Below are positions 51,504 through 61,761 of a stretch of 64,000 bases of DNA, in pieces. Position numbers and translations under genes: made by a program. This DNA comes from Streptomyces sp. NBC_00464 (lineage in GTDB: Bacteria; Actinomycetota; Actinomycetes; Streptomycetales; Streptomycetaceae): positions 4,030,001 through 4,094,000 of the forward strand of contig NZ_CP107899.1 of assembly GCF_036013915.1 (NCBI RefSeq). Direction: 5' to 3'. A model generated the notes under the pieces. That model worked only from the letters and a program-made list of their open reading frames with translations. It made no database searches and was not told where the DNA came from. Positions within the stretch are counted from its first letter, which is position 1, and every line of letters begins with the position of its first letter.

Positions 51504-54098
51504 GTGGACGCCGAGCTGACCAACAGGAGCCGGGACGCCATCAACGCGGCCACCAGCAGGGCCGTGAAGGACGGGCACCCCGATCTGACCCCGGGGCATC
51601 TGCTGCTCGCGCTGCTCGCGGGTGAGGACAACGAGAACATCATCGATCTGCTGGCCGCCGTCGAGGCGGACCAGATCGCCGTACGTACCGAGACCGAGCG
51701 GCTCCTGGGCGCCCAGCCCAGCGTCACCGGCTCGACCGTCGCCCCGCCCCAGCCCAACCGCGAGCTGCTCGCCGTCATCGACGACGCCGCCCGGCGGGCC
51801 AAGGAGCTCGGCGACGACTACATCTCCACCGAGCACCTGCTCATCGGCATCGCTGCGAAGGGCGGCCGGGCCGGTGAGATCCTCGACGGGCAGGGTGCCA
51901 GTGCGAAGAAGCTGCTGGACGCGTTCGAGAAGAGCAGGGGAGGGCGCCGGGTGACCACACCGGACCCGGAGGGTCAGTACAAGGCCCTGGAGAAATTCGG
52001 TACGGACTTCACCGCGGCCGCGCGCGAGGGCAAGCTCGACCCGGTCATCGGGCGCGACCAGGAGATCCGCCGCGTCGTCCAGGTGCTGTCACGCCGCACC
52101 AAGAACAACCCGGTGCTCATCGGTGAGCCCGGCGTCGGCAAGACCGCCGTCGTCGAAGGGCTCGCCCAGCGCATCGTCAAGGGCGACGTCCCCGAGTCCC
52201 TGAAGAACAAGCGGCTCGTCTCGCTGGACCTGGGCGCCATGGTCGCGGGCGCGAAGTACCGCGGCGAGTTCGAGGAGCGCCTGAAGACCGTCCTCTCCGA
52301 GATCAAGGAGAGCGACGGCCAGATCATCACGTTCATCGACGAGCTGCACACCGTCGTCGGCGCGGGCGCCGGAGGCGACTCCGCCATGGACGCGGGCAAC
52401 ATGCTCAAGCCCATGCTGGCCCGCGGCGAACTGCGGATGGTCGGCGCCACCACGCTCGACGAGTACCGCGAACGGATCGAGAAGGACCCCGCCCTGGAGC
52501 GCCGCTTCCAGCAGGTGCTCGTGGCGGAGCCGTCCGTCGAGGACACCATCGCGATCCTGCGCGGGCTCAAGGGCCGCTACGAGGCCCACCACAAGGTGCA
52601 GATCGCGGACGCCTCCCTGGTCGCCGCCGCCACGCTCTCCGACCGCTACATCACCTCCCGCTTCCTTCCCGACAAGGCCATCGACCTCGTCGACGAGGCG
52701 GCCTCCCGGCTCCGGATGGAGATCGACTCCTCGCCCGTCGAGATCGACGAACTCCAGCGCTCCGTCGACCGGTTGCTCATGGAGGAACTGGCCCTCAAGA
52801 ACGAGTCCGACACGGCCTCCAAGCAGCGTCTTGAGAAGCTGCGCCGCGACCTCGCCGACAAGGAGGAGGAGCTGCGCGGTCTCAACGCCCGCTGGGAGAA
52901 GGAGAAGCAGGGCCTCAACCGCGTCGGTGAACTCAAGGAACGCCTCGACGACCTGCGCGGACAGGCCGAACGGGCCCAGCGCGACGGTGACTTCGACACC
53001 GCGTCCAAGCTGCTGTACGGGGAGATCCCCGGCGTGGAGCGCGAGCTGGCCGAGGCCGCCGAAGCCGAGCAGGAGGCCGCGAAGGAGCCCAAGGAGACCC
53101 TGGTCAAGGACGAGGTCGGCCCGGACGACATCGCCGATGTCGTCGGTGCCTGGACCGGTATCCCGGCGGGCCGCCTCCTGGAGGGCGAGACCCAGAAGCT
53201 GCTGCGCATGGAGGACGAGCTGGGCCGGCGCCTCATCGGGCAGACCGAGGCCGTGCAGGCCGTCTCGGACGCGGTACGCCGCACCCGGGCCGGAATCGCC
53301 GACCCCGACCGGCCCACCGGATCGTTCCTCTTCCTCGGCCCCACCGGTGTCGGCAAGACCGAGCTGGCGAAGGCCCTCGCCGACTTCCTCTTCGACGACG
53401 AGCGGGCCATGGTCCGCATCGACATGAGCGAGTACGGCGAGAAGCACAGCGTCGCCCGGCTGGTCGGCGCCCCGCCCGGGTACGTCGGCTACGAGGAGGG
53501 CGGCCAGCTCACGGAGGCGGTCCGCCGCCGGCCGTACAGCGTCGTCCTGCTGGACGAGGTGGAGAAGGCGCACCCCGAGGTCTTCGACGTCCTGCTCCAG
53601 GTCCTCGACGACGGGCGGCTCACCGACGGACAGGGCCGGACGGTGGATTTCCGGAACACCATCCTGATCCTGACGTCCAACCTCGGCAGCCAGTACCTGG
53701 TCGACCCCCTGACCAAGCCCGAGGAGAAGAAGCAGCAGGTCCTGGACGTCGTGCGGGCGTCCTTCAAGCCGGAGTTCCTCAACCGGCTCGACGACCTGGT
53801 CGTCTTCTCCGCCCTGTCCGGCGACGAGCTCGCCCACATCGCGGGGCTCCAGATCGACCGGCTCGCCAAGCGGCTGGCCGACCGGCAGCTCACCCTCGAC
53901 GTCACCCCGGCCGCCCTGGCCTGGCTGGCCGAGGAGGGCAACGACCCGGCCTACGGTGCCCGGCCGCTGCGCCGCCTCATCCAGACGGCGATCGGCGACC
54001 GGCTCGCGAAGGAGATCCTCGCGGGCGGGATCACGGACGGCGACACGGTCCGCGTCGACCGGGAGGGCGACGGTCTGACCGTCGGCCGGGCGACCTGA
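51504..54098 (+). CDS. clpB: Disaggregase ClpB (Hsp100)
   Basis: 864 residues from GTG 51504 (AAGGAGGAGAG upstream). Clp N-domain (1-145), first AAA+ module with GEPGVGKT, coiled-coil middle domain (about 400-520, [20 protein letters not shown]), second AAA+ module with GPTGVGKT and the ClpB-type C-domain. No LGF/IGF ClpP loop seen, as expected for ClpB. It pulls proteins out of aggregates together with DnaK. Confidence 0.97.
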   Translation: MDAELTNRSRDAINAATSRAVKDGHPDLTPGHLLLALLAGEDNENIIDLLAAVEADQIAVRTETERLLGAQPSVTGSTVAPPQPNRELLAVIDDAARRAKELGDDYISTEHLLIGIAAKGGRAGEILDGQGASAKKLLDAFEKSRGGRRVTTPDPEGQYKALEKFGTDFTAAAREGKLDPVIGRDQEIRRVVQVLSRRTKNNPVLIGEPGVGKTAVVEGLAQRIVKGDVPESLKNKRLVSLDLGAMVAGAKYRGEFEERLKTVLSEIKESDGQIITFIDELHTVVGAGAGGDSAMDAGNMLKPMLARGELRMVGATTLDEYRERIEKDPALERRFQQVLVAEPSVEDTIAILRGLKGRYEAHHKVQIADASLVAAATLSDRYITSRFLPDKAIDLVDEAASRLRMEIDSSPVEIDELQRSVDRLLMEELALKNESDTASKQRLEKLRRDLADKEEELRGLNARWEKEKQGLNRVGELKERLDDLRGQAERAQRDGDFDTASKLLYGEIPGVERELAEAAEAEQEAAKEPKETLVKDEVGPDDIADVVGAWTGIPAGRLLEGETQKLLRMEDELGRRLIGQTEAVQAVSDAVRRTRAGIADPDRPTGSFLFLGPTGVGKTELAKALADFLFDDERAMVRIDMSEYGEKHSVARLVGAPPGYVGYEEGGQLTEAVRRRPYSVVLLDEVEKAHPEVFDVLLQVLDDGRLTDGQGRTVDFRNTILILTSNLGSQYLVDPLTKPEEKKQQVLDVVRASFKPEFLNRLDDLVVFSALSGDELAHIAGLQIDRLAKRLADRQLTLDVTPAALAWLAEEGNDPAYGARPLRRLIQTAIGDRLAKEILAGGITDGDTVRVDREGDGLTVGRAT

Positions 54099-54239
54099 CC
54101 GGAGCACATGTGGCGTAACCGGCGGCCCCGGTCCCCACCGGCTGGATATCAGCTTGTGGCGGATCGGGGCCGTCCGGGCTTGCCATGCCCCGCCCGGCAT
54201 GGGAGAGGATGGCAGCCAACCGCACGAAGGGAAATTACG

Positions 54240-54854
54240 GTGAGCATCGATCCGTCCTCGATTCCTAACTTCGGGGGCCAGCCCGAACCGCAGGCGGCAG
54301 GACCGGAGGGCCCCGTCGTCCCTGACCAGGACCTCGTCAAGCAGCTCCTGGAGCAGATGGAGCTGAAGTACGTCGTCGACGACGAGGGCGACCTCGCAGC
54401 GCCGTGGGAAGACTTCCGCACGTACTTCATGTTCCGTGGCGAGGGCGAGCAGAAGGTCTTCTCGGTCCGTACGTTCTACGACCGCCCGCACGACACGGAC
54501 CAGCGCCCGGTCCTCCTCGACGCGATCGACGACTGGAACCGCCGCACCCTGTGGCCCAAGGTCTACACGCACACCCACGAGCCCGAGGAGGGCTCCGAGG
54601 ACACCGGCGCCTCGGTCCGGCTGATCGGTGAGGCGCAGATGCTCATCGGCACCGGCGTCTCCCTGGAGCACTTCGTCTCCTCGACGGTCAGCTGGGTGCG
54701 CGCCTCCATCGAGTTCGACAAGTGGCTGCTGGAGCACCTCGGCCTGGCCCCGGCCGAGGAGAAGGCGGACGAGGCGGCCGGCGCAGCCGACGCGCCCGGC
54801 ACGGCCGGTGCCGCTGCTGCGGCCGCCAAGGATCAGGCCGCTCCCGACGCCTGA
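54240..54854 (+). CDS. YbjN-domain protein
   Basis: 204 residues from GTG 54240 (AAGGGA upstream). Central part QLLEQMELKYVVDDEGDLAA, YFMFRGEGEQKVFSVRTFYD and SVSLEHFVSSTVSW-like strands match YbjN/type III chaperone-like folds, which bind other proteins. Ala-rich tail. A strong terminator follows. Confidence 0.82.
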   Translation: MSIDPSSIPNFGGQPEPQAAGPEGPVVPDQDLVKQLLEQMELKYVVDDEGDLAAPWEDFRTYFMFRGEGEQKVFSVRTFYDRPHDTDQRPVLLDAIDDWNRRTLWPKVYTHTHEPEEGSEDTGASVRLIGEAQMLIGTGVSLEHFVSSTVSWVRASIEFDKWLLEHLGLAPAEEKADEAAGAADAPGTAGAAAAAAKDQAAPDA

Positions 54855-54870
54855 GCCACGCGCCACGACA

Positions 54871-54917
54871 GCACGGCGCGGGTCGCGGTCCCCTCCGGAC
54901 CGCGACCCGCGCCGTGC
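54871..54917. terminator. 21-base-pair hairpin between convergent genes
   Basis: GCACGGCGCGGGTCGCGGTCC (54871-54891) pairs perfectly with 54897-54917 across a 5-base loop, between the YbjN-type and aminotransferase genes. The stem is written here only to show its strength. Confidence 0.92.
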
Positions 54918-54921
54918 CGTG

Positions 54922-56100
54922 TCACAGGCCCTTGAGCCGTGAAACGGCCTCCTCCAGCACCTCCGTACGCTTGCAGAACGCGAAGCGCACGAAGGGTGCG
55001 CCCTGTTCCCGGTGGTCGTAGAAGACCGCGTTCGGGACGGCCACCACCCCGCACCGCTCCGGCAGTGACCGGCAGAACGCGAAGCCGTCGCCGCCGCTGT
55101 CCAGCGGGCGGATGTCGGTGGTGACGAAGTACGTGCCGGCCGGGCGGTAGACCTGGAAACCGGCCTCGGCGAGCCCGCCGCTCAGCAGGTCCCGCTTGGC
55201 CCGCAGATCCGCGCGCAGCGTGTCGAAGTAGCTGTCGGGCAGCCGCAGCGCCTCGGCGACCGCGTACTGGAACGGCCCGGCGGAGACGTAGGTCAGGAAC
55301 TGCTTCGCCGAGCGCACGGCAGTCACCAGCTCGGGGCTCGCGGTGATCCAGCCGACCTTCCAGCCGGTGAAGGAGAACGTCTTGCCGGCCGAACCGATGG
55401 TCACCGTCCGCCCGCGCATGCCGGGGAAGCCGGCCAGCGGCAGGTGCTCGCCCTCGAAGACCAGGTGCTCGTAGACCTCGTCGGTGACGACGAGGAGATC
55501 GCGCTCGCAGGCCAGCTCGGCGATCGCGCCGAGTTCCTCGCGGGTCAGGACGGTGCCCGTGGGGTTGTGCGGGGTGTTGAGCAGCAGCAGCCGGGTGCGC
55601 GGGGTGACGGCGGCGCGCAGTTCGTCGAGGTCCAGCCGGTAGGTTCCGGTGGCGGGCTCGGGGTGCAGGGTGACGGGGACGCGGGTGGCGCCCGCCATGG
55701 CGATGCAGGCGGCGTACGAGTCGTAGTACGGCTCCAGTGCGATGACCTCGTCGCCGGGCTCCAGGAGCGCCAGCAGGGAGGCCGCGATGGCCTCGGTGGC
55801 GCCCGCGGTGACGAGGACCTCGGTGTCGGGGTCGTAGGTCAGGGCGTAGCGGTGCTGCTGGTGGTCGGCGATCGCGGTACGCAGTTCGGGGACGCCCGGC
55901 CCCGGCGGGTACTGGTTGCCGTGGCCGGCGCGCAGGGCGCGGACCGCGGCCTCGCGGATCTCCTCGGGGCCGTCGGTGTCGGGGAAGCCCTGGCCGAGGT
56001 TGATGGCGCCGGTGCGGACGGCCAGCGCGGACATCTCCGCGAAGATCGTCGTGCCGAACTCGGCGAGGCGGCGGTTGAGCAGCGGTCGTCCGTGTGTCAT
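54922..56100 (-). CDS. PLP-dependent class I/II aminotransferase
   Basis: 392 residues from ATG 56100 (ATG 56109 also possible). PLP-binding Lys in TIGSAGKTFSFTGWKVGW, Asn/Pro in LLNTPHNPTG, Asp-Glu-Val-Tyr in VVTDEVYEHL, C-terminal Arg in PFVRFAFCKR. It resembles the methionine/kynurenine/DapC-like aminotransferases. Exact substrate not decided. Monocistronic. Confidence 0.9.
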   Translation of the reverse strand: MTHGRPLLNRRLAEFGTTIFAEMSALAVRTGAINLGQGFPDTDGPEEIREAAVRALRAGHGNQYPPGPGVPELRTAIADHQQHRYALTYDPDTEVLVTAGATEAIAASLLALLEPGDEVIALEPYYDSYAACIAMAGATRVPVTLHPEPATGTYRLDLDELRAAVTPRTRLLLLNTPHNPTGTVLTREELGAIAELACERDLLVVTDEVYEHLVFEGEHLPLAGFPGMRGRTVTIGSAGKTFSFTGWKVGWITASPELVTAVRSAKQFLTYVSAGPFQYAVAEALRLPDSYFDTLRADLRAKRDLLSGGLAEAGFQVYRPAGTYFVTTDIRPLDSGGDGFAFCRSLPERCGVVAVPNAVFYDHREQGAPFVRFAFCKRTEVLEEAVSRLKGL

Positions 56101-56226
56101 GACCGCCATCCTGCGCGGAAGCTCTGGAGTTGCTCAAGTCTGCTTTGGCCGTACGGGGGCGGGGGAATCCCCCTGGCACGCAGGAAGCGGGGGACCTCGC
56201 TTCGGGGGATGGAGGGGCGTGAGGTC

Positions 56227-56544
56227 ATGGGAATGCTCGTCGCGGTACTGGTCGTGATCGCGGTGCTCGCGGTCGTCGTCGGGCTCAGGGTGAGGGAGGG
56301 AGCCCGGCAGCAGTCGTACGCCCGGCGTGGCCGGAGCGCTCGGCTGACGTCGGACGCCAGGCGCGCCCGCCGCGTAGGCGGTGGTGCCGGTGCCGGCTGG
56401 TACGCGGGCGGTGGGACAGGCGGTGCGTCCTGCGGTGGCGGCAGCGGAGGCGGCGGTCACTCGGGGGGCCACTCGTGCGGCGGGGGGTCTTCGTGCGGCG
56501 GTGGTTCGTCGTGCGGTGGCGGGGGCGGATGCGGAGGCAGCTGA
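56227..56544 (+). CDS. Small membrane-anchored Gly/Cys-rich protein
   Basis: 105 residues from ATG 56227. One N-terminal membrane helix (LVAVLVVIAVLAVVVGLRVR), a basic linker, then a tail made of Gly, Ser, His and regularly spaced Cys (ASCGGGSGGGG, HSCGGGSSCGGG, GGCGGS). The six Cys could bind metals or cross-link. Function unknown. Confidence 0.65.
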   Translation: MGMLVAVLVVIAVLAVVVGLRVREGARQQSYARRGRSARLTSDARRARRVGGGAGAGWYAGGGTGGASCGGGSGGGGHSGGHSCGGGSSCGGGSSCGGGGGCGGS

Positions 56545-56882
56545 CACGGGGCAGCTGGTCCGCGGCCGGGCAGGCACGGCCGGCCGGGCGTCCGGCGGGG
56601 CTCAGGGGGGAGATCCTCTAAGTCCCGCCGGACGTCTTTTCGTTGGGCTGTGCGGCGCATTGCCGGTGAACACCTGAACCGGCAGGCCCCCGAGGGGATG
56701 GAAACCACGCCAAGTTGGGTAAAAACGCTGCGAGTGCGGCGTAGTTCGTGATTCCCTCGGTTGAGAGAACATCCAGCCCTCGGACCCCAGTTGGACCTGA
56801 TCGGGCGCTTCCCACCTCCCACGTGCACCACGTCGGGGCGCCCTCTGTCCACGTGTCCATGTGTGTTTTGCGGAGCCGACCC
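56545..56882. other. Intergenic stretch before the DUF2617 gene
   Basis: About 340 bases with no convincing gene. Likely holds the promoter of the DUF2617/spermidine synthase pair; no repeat or strong hairpin seen. Confidence 0.5.
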
Positions 56883-57407
56883 ATGCTCACGACCCTCCAT
56901 ACGGCCTATTCCGACACCCGTGCCGACGATCTGGCCTGGGCGCTGGGGCGTGAACCGCTCCCGGCGCTGGCCGTCCTCGACCTCCGGCTGGGCGGCGCGC
57001 AACTGCAGTTGCGCCTGCTCGGCGCCTCTCACCAGGTACTTCTGGAAGAGGAGCGCGGCAGCTGTTCCGAAACCGTCGCCTGTATCCCCGGCAGCAGCAC
57101 CCCCCTGCCCTTAGGCGTCTCCAAGCGGCTGGGGGACTGGGAGTACGAGTTCGCGGCACGCGTCGAGACCCTCGGCGCGGGCTCCTTCGCGGGCCGTGCG
57201 CAGGAGTTGCTGGCGCTCGTCGCCGACCATCCCCACGGACTGGCCGGGACGTTCCCGGGGAGCCCGCACGCCTTCACCGCCATGCTCGCCCAGCGGACCG
57301 AGGGCCAGGTGCGGTGGCGCACCTGGCACGCGTATCCGCAGGAGGGGCGGCTGGTGGTGACGCGGACCCGGGTGGGTGTGCGAATGCCGGCAGCGGCGGT
57401 CCTGTGA
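56883..57407 (+). CDS. DUF2617-family protein
   Basis: 174 residues from ATG 56883. LAVLDLRLGGAQLQLRLLGA, and HGLAGTFPGSPHAFTAMLAQ, and RTWHAYPQEGRLVVTRTRV are typical of DUF2617, found next to spermidine-synthase-like genes in actinobacteria. Function unknown; probably linked to the next gene, 84 bases away on the same strand. Confidence 0.85.
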   Translation: MLTTLHTAYSDTRADDLAWALGREPLPALAVLDLRLGGAQLQLRLLGASHQVLLEEERGSCSETVACIPGSSTPLPLGVSKRLGDWEYEFAARVETLGAGSFAGRAQELLALVADHPHGLAGTFPGSPHAFTAMLAQRTEGQVRWRTWHAYPQEGRLVVTRTRVGVRMPAAAVL

Positions 57408-57491
57408 CCGGCGCCAACTCCCTTGCGAGCGCGTCGATTACACCCTTGTGGGTGACAAGCGACGACGTTTCAGTGACGTAGCGTTCCCGGC

Positions 57492-59090
57492 ATGATCGAC
57501 CAGCAGGTGTCGCTGCGAGGGGGCGCGGCGCGGCTTCCCGTGCGACCGAGGACCGGTCGGTACCTCGTGCTGGCCACCGTCTTCATCTGCGCCGCCTGCG
57601 GGTTGGTGTACGAGCTCGAACTGGTCGCCCTCGCCTCCTACCTGATCGGTGACTCGGTCACCCAGGCGTCCGTCGTGCTGTCCGTGATGGTGTTCGCCAT
57701 GGGCATCGGCTCGCTGCTCGCGAAACGTTTACGCAGCCACGCCGCGGTCGGCTTCGGGCTGATCGAGGCGGCCCTCGCCCTGGTCGGCGGCTTCTCCGCG
57801 CTGGTGCTCTACGCGTCGTTCGCCTGGATCGGGGAGTCGCGGTACGCACTGGTCGGGTTCTCGCTGGCGATCGGGATCCTGATCGGGGCGGAGATCCCGC
57901 TGCTGATGACGCTGATCCAGCGGGTGGACCGGCAGGACGCGGGCGGGGCCGTGGCCGACCTCTTCGCCGCCGACTATGTGGGCGCGCTGGTCGGAGGGCT
58001 GGCATTTCCGTTCCTGCTGCTGCCGATGCTCGGGCAGCTCACGGGTGCGCTGTTCACCGGGGCGGTCAACGCGGCGGCGGGCGGTGCGCTGGTCCTGTGG
58101 CTGTTCCGGCGGGATCTCACGGCCCGCTCCCGGTGGCTGCTGATCGCCGCCAACGTGACGGTGATCGCGGTGCTCGCCTCGGCCGCCGTGCTGGCCGACG
58201 ACTTCGAGCGGGCGGCGCGGCGGGCGGTGTACGGGGACCAGGTGCGGGTCGCGGTGCAGACCGAGGTCCAGGAGGTCGTGCTGACCGGCGGGGGCCGGGG
58301 CTCCCTCGACCTTTATCTGGACGGGCGCCTGCGGGTCAGCTCCCGCGACGAGTACCGCTACCACGAGGCGCTGGTGCACCCGGCGATGAACGGGCCGCAC
58401 GCCCGGGTGCTGATCCTGGGCGGCGGCGACGGTCTGGCGGCCCGCGAGGTGCTGCGCTACCCGGACGTGCGGGGCGTGACCGTGGTGGAGCTGGACCCCG
58501 CCGTCACCCGGTTGGCCCGTACGGACCGCGCGCTCTCCGCACTGAACGCGCACGCCTACCGCGATCCCCGGCTGACCGCCGTGACCGGGGACGCGTTCAG
58601 CCGGCTGCGGATGGCGCACGACCGCTACGACGTGGTGATCGCGGACCTGCCGGACCCGGGGATCTCGGCCAGTACGAAGCTCTATTCGGCGGAGTTCTAC
58701 GGACTGGTCGCCCGGGTCCTCGCACCGGACGGCCGGCTGGTGGTGCACGCGGGGCCGGCCGTGAGCCGGCCGCGCACGTACTGGACGGTCGAGGCGTCGA
58801 TGCGGGCGGCGGGGCTGCACACCAGCCCCTATCGGATCAGCGGGCGGTACGCCGGATTCGCCGCCGGCCCCGACCGGGCGACGGACCGGACGGCACAGGT
58901 GCACGGCTGGGGGTTCGTGCTGGCCGGTCCCGCCGCGGCACCGGCCCTCGGTCTGGACCCGGGGGCGCCGCGGCTGCGGTCCCTCACGGGCCCGGCGCTG
59001 CGGGACGCCGGGCGGCGGGCGGAGTCCGGGCGGCTGGAGGGCCAGGCGCCCTCGACGCTCGTGCACCCGCGGTACTGGGAGGAGCGGTGA
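57492..59090 (+). CDS. Membrane-bound polyamine aminopropyltransferase (spermidine synthase-like)
   Basis: 532 residues. Seven or so membrane helices in the first 230 residues, then a spermidine-synthase fold with the SAM/dcSAM block [20 protein letters not shown], acidic VVELDPAV, and [14 protein letters not shown]. Members in this class add aminopropyl groups or are related methyltransferase-like enzymes; which is not shown. The C-terminal tail is Arg/Gly-rich. Confidence 0.87.
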   Translation: MIDQQVSLRGGAARLPVRPRTGRYLVLATVFICAACGLVYELELVALASYLIGDSVTQASVVLSVMVFAMGIGSLLAKRLRSHAAVGFGLIEAALALVGGFSALVLYASFAWIGESRYALVGFSLAIGILIGAEIPLLMTLIQRVDRQDAGGAVADLFAADYVGALVGGLAFPFLLLPMLGQLTGALFTGAVNAAAGGALVLWLFRRDLTARSRWLLIAANVTVIAVLASAAVLADDFERAARRAVYGDQVRVAVQTEVQEVVLTGGGRGSLDLYLDGRLRVSSRDEYRYHEALVHPAMNGPHARVLILGGGDGLAAREVLRYPDVRGVTVVELDPAVTRLARTDRALSALNAHAYRDPRLTAVTGDAFSRLRMAHDRYDVVIADLPDPGISASTKLYSAEFYGLVARVLAPDGRLVVHAGPAVSRPRTYWTVEASMRAAGLHTSPYRISGRYAGFAAGPDRATDRTAQVHGWGFVLAGPAAAPALGLDPGAPRLRSLTGPALRDAGRRAESGRLEGQAPSTLVHPRYWEER

Positions 59091-59176
59091 GCGGGGCGTG
59101 CCGGGCCTGTGGCGGCGGCCTTTCGGGGGTGCCGAAGCGCTGACGTGATGGCCGGGGCTGAGTAGGCTCGGTTTCC

Positions 59177-60139
59177 ATGGAGCATGAGGTGTTCGTTCCG
59201 GTTCCGGTCCCGGCCCTTCGGCGGACGCTGGGCGATCCTGCCCGGGTCGCCCGCTGTGTGCCGGGGCTTCAGCAGGACGCCGACGCGGCCGCGGGCCCGC
59301 TGTCCGGCCGGCTCAAGGTCCGGGCCGGCGGCCACACCATCACCTACCGGGGCGCGCTGCGGCTCACGCCGTTGGCGGGCAGGGAGGCCGGGGAGGCCGC
59401 GTACGGCCTGTCCGTGGCGGGCGAGGGGGCGGAGGCGCGGGGCAGCGGTTCGGCGAAGCTGGCCCTGACGGTCCGCCTCACCGATCGCGACGGCGGTACG
59501 GCGATCGCCTTCCAGGGCACGGTGAGCGGCGACGGCCGCCTGCTGGAGCTGGACCCGGCGGCCGCGCTGTCGACGGCGCACCGTCTGCTGGACCGGTTCG
59601 CGCAGCAGCTGGTGACGGAGTCCCTCGCCGGGGACGCGGGGGCGGGGGCCGACACGGCGGACGGGGCCGCGCAGGACGTGGGCGAGCCCGCCGAGGCCGC
59701 CGTCGCAGCCGAGGAGCAGGCCGTCGGGGAAGCGGTGGAGCAGGCCATCGAGGAGGCCGCCGAGGAGGCGGACGTCCCGGGTGCCGCCGAGTCCGCGCCC
59801 TCGCACGAGGCGGCCGCGGACGATGCGCCGGGGGAGCAGCCGCCGGACCAGGCCTCCGTCTTCGACACCCCGGTGCCGCCCTCGGCGATGGATCCGGTGG
59901 CCGGGATCGAGTTCACCGTCCCGGACGGGCCGCCGGCCGAGGCCGCGCATGCCCGGCGCACCATGATCGGCCGCAGTGCGGAGGAGGTCGACCACGCTCC
60001 GCCGCGCGGCCGGTACGCCCCCGTGCCCTCCCCCGATTCGACCGGTGCGGGCGCCACGCTCCGCTGGGTGGCCCCGGCGGCCGCGCTCGCCCTCGCCTCC
60101 GCGGTGGTGGTGAGCCGGGCGCTGCGGCGCCGGAGGTAG
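59177..60139 (+). CDS. SRPBCC (CoxG-like) domain protein with C-terminal membrane anchor
   Basis: 320 residues. N-terminal 150 residues follow the CoxG/START fold (MEHEVFVPVPVPALRRTLGD, ARCVPGLQQDADAAAGPLSG, GNGRLLELDPAAAL-like end), then an acidic Ala/Glu-rich linker (AEAAVAAEEQAVGEAVEQAI) and one helix at the C-terminus (WVAPAAALALASAVVVSRAL) before RRRR. It could bind a hydrophobic ligand at the membrane. No CO dehydrogenase genes nearby. Confidence 0.78.
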   Translation: MEHEVFVPVPVPALRRTLGDPARVARCVPGLQQDADAAAGPLSGRLKVRAGGHTITYRGALRLTPLAGREAGEAAYGLSVAGEGAEARGSGSAKLALTVRLTDRDGGTAIAFQGTVSGDGRLLELDPAAALSTAHRLLDRFAQQLVTESLAGDAGAGADTADGAAQDVGEPAEAAVAAEEQAVGEAVEQAIEEAAEEADVPGAAESAPSHEAAADDAPGEQPPDQASVFDTPVPPSAMDPVAGIEFTVPDGPPAEAAHARRTMIGRSAEEVDHAPPRGRYAPVPSPDSTGAGATLRWVAPAAALALASAVVVSRALRRRR

Positions 60140-60160
60140 CCGCGCCAGTAGGGTCGTCGT

Positions 60161-60958
60161 GTGAGCAGCAGCGAGAAGGACGTCCGGCTGTCCGTCGGCG
60201 ACGCAGAGTTGACCGTGAACCCCGCCAACGGCTGCCGTATCAGCAGCCTGCGGATCGGCGGTACCGAACTGCTACGGCAGGGGGAGCGGTACGGCTGCTT
60301 CCCGATGGTGCCGTGGTGCGGGCGGACCGAGAACGGGCAGTTCCACAACGGCGGTGTGCTGCATCAGCTGCCGCTGACCGCCCCGCCGCACGCCATCCAC
60401 GGCACGGGCCGCGACACGGCCTGGCGCACCGCGCGGGCGAGCGGGACGGAAGCCGCCTTCTACTACGACCTGACCGACCCCTGGCCGTACCCGGGGCGGG
60501 TGACGCAGACCTTCGAACTGACCGAGTCCTCACTGACGTTGGCGTTCGGCGTCGAGACCTACGGGGACTCCTTCCCGGCACAGGCCGGCTGGCACCCGTG
60601 GTTCCGGCGCAACCTCGGCAGCGGCGAGGACGTCCGGATCGACTTCGATGCCGCATGGCAGGAGGAGCGGGGCGAGAACCATCTGCCGACCGGGCGCCGG
60701 ATCCCTCCCCTGGCCGGACCGTGGGACGACTGCTTCGGCATGCCCGACGGCGTCGATGTGACCCTCACCTGGCCGGAGCAGCTGGAGCTCACGGTGAAGA
60801 GCCGGACCGAGTGGGTCGTCGTCTACGACGAGCAGGACGAGGCCGTCTGTGTGGAGCCGCAGTCGGGCCCGCCGAACGGGCTGAACACCGCGCCCCGCTA
60901 TGTCACCCCGATCGAGCCCCTGGAGATCGCGACGACCTGGAGCTGGCGCGGGCTCTGA
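60161..60958 (+). CDS. Aldose 1-epimerase (galactose mutarotase) family protein
   Basis: 265 residues from GTG 60161. GCRISSLRIGGTELLRQGER, HAIHGTGRDTAWR (His), WHPWFRRNLG (His) and VCVEPQSGPPNGLN (Glu) fit the mutarotase active site. It converts sugar anomers. Ends about 50 bases before pyrE. Confidence 0.87.
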   Translation: MSSSEKDVRLSVGDAELTVNPANGCRISSLRIGGTELLRQGERYGCFPMVPWCGRTENGQFHNGGVLHQLPLTAPPHAIHGTGRDTAWRTARASGTEAAFYYDLTDPWPYPGRVTQTFELTESSLTLAFGVETYGDSFPAQAGWHPWFRRNLGSGEDVRIDFDAAWQEERGENHLPTGRRIPPLAGPWDDCFGMPDGVDVTLTWPEQLELTVKSRTEWVVVYDEQDEAVCVEPQSGPPNGLNTAPRYVTPIEPLEIATTWSWRGL

Positions 60959-61009
60959 GCGCGACGGTCCGGAACGGGTGCGGGGCCGGTCGGCCTTATC
61001 CTCGTAGCC

Positions 61010-61549
61010 ATGACTGACGTACGTGCTGAGCTGTTGCAGCAGATCAAGGACAAGGCCGTGGTTCACGGCAAGGTGACGCTCTCCTCCGGCCTCGAGGCCG
61101 ACTGGTACATCGATCTGCGCCGCATCACGCTGGACGGCAAGGCCGCTCCGATGGTCGGTCAGGTCATGCTCGACGCCACCGCGGAGCTGGACTACGACTG
61201 CGTGGGCGGGCTGACGCTGGGTGCCGACCCGGTCGCCACCTCGATGCTGCACGCCTCCGCCGCCCGCGGGCAGGAACTGGACGCGTTCGTGGTGCGCAAG
61301 GCGCAGAAGGCCCACGGGATGCAGCGCCGGATCGAGGGCACGGACGTGAAGGGCCGCCGTTGCCTGGTCGTCGAGGACACCTCGACGACCGGTGGCTCGC
61401 CCCTGACCGCCGTCGAGGCGGTGCGGGAGGCGGGTGGCGAGGTCGTCGCCGTCGCCGTGATCGTGGAGCGCGGTGCGGCTCCGGCCATCGCCGAGGCGGG
61501 CCTGCCGTACGTCCACGTCTACTCGGTTCCGGACCTCGACCTGGCCTGA
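61010..61549 (+). CDS. pyrE: Orotate phosphoribosyltransferase
   Basis: 179 residues. SSGLEADWYIDLRRITLDG, DCVGGLTLGADPVATSMLHA, PRPP block RCLVVEDTSTTGGSPLTAVE. It makes OMP from orotate and PRPP in pyrimidine synthesis. Followed at once by the parS-containing hairpin. Confidence 0.96.
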   Translation: MTDVRAELLQQIKDKAVVHGKVTLSSGLEADWYIDLRRITLDGKAAPMVGQVMLDATAELDYDCVGGLTLGADPVATSMLHASAARGQELDAFVVRKAQKAHGMQRRIEGTDVKGRRCLVVEDTSTTGGSPLTAVEAVREAGGEVVAVAVIVERGAAPAIAEAGLPYVHVYSVPDLDLA

Positions 61550-61575
61550 TGCTGCTCTGACCTGCGGTTTCCCTC

Positions 61576-61611
61576 AAGGGGGGCCGGTTTCACGTGAAAC
61601 CGGCCCCCCTT
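61576..61611 (+). terminator. Perfect 18-base-arm hairpin with a parS-like centre
   Basis: Arms AAGGGGGGCCGGTTTCAC (61576-61593) and GTGAAACCGGCCCCCCTT (61594-61611) join without a spacer. It ends pyrE transcription and its middle is the ParB-site sequence listed separately. Confidence 0.9.
61587..61600. promoter_or_regulatory. parS-like ParB-binding site
   Basis: GTTTCACGTGAAAC, an exact 14-base palindrome equal to the core of the bacterial parS consensus. Streptomyces chromosomes carry many parS sites around oriC, and pyrE/fba lie on that side of the chromosome in known species. Confidence 0.7.
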
Positions 61612-61761
61612 GTCGTATCTCTGCAGCCGGAGCCCGGGAACGCTGGGGGAGGACACCGGGTGGAGCCGGGACCAGAGTCTGGGAAGATGGGGGCGACGAT
61701 GACGTCGCCCCCAGGTCAGGGAACCAGCAACGCACACCCGCACATCCCAAGGAGCGGACAG

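Noticed and set aside
52089..54866. A 925-codon open frame opposite clpB
   Set aside because: Same shadow effect; it spans the YbjN gene as well, and has no recognisable motif.
56227..56544. Cys/Gly-rich protein as a lanthipeptide or other RiPP precursor
   Set aside because: It has a membrane helix instead of a leader and no modification enzyme gene nearby.
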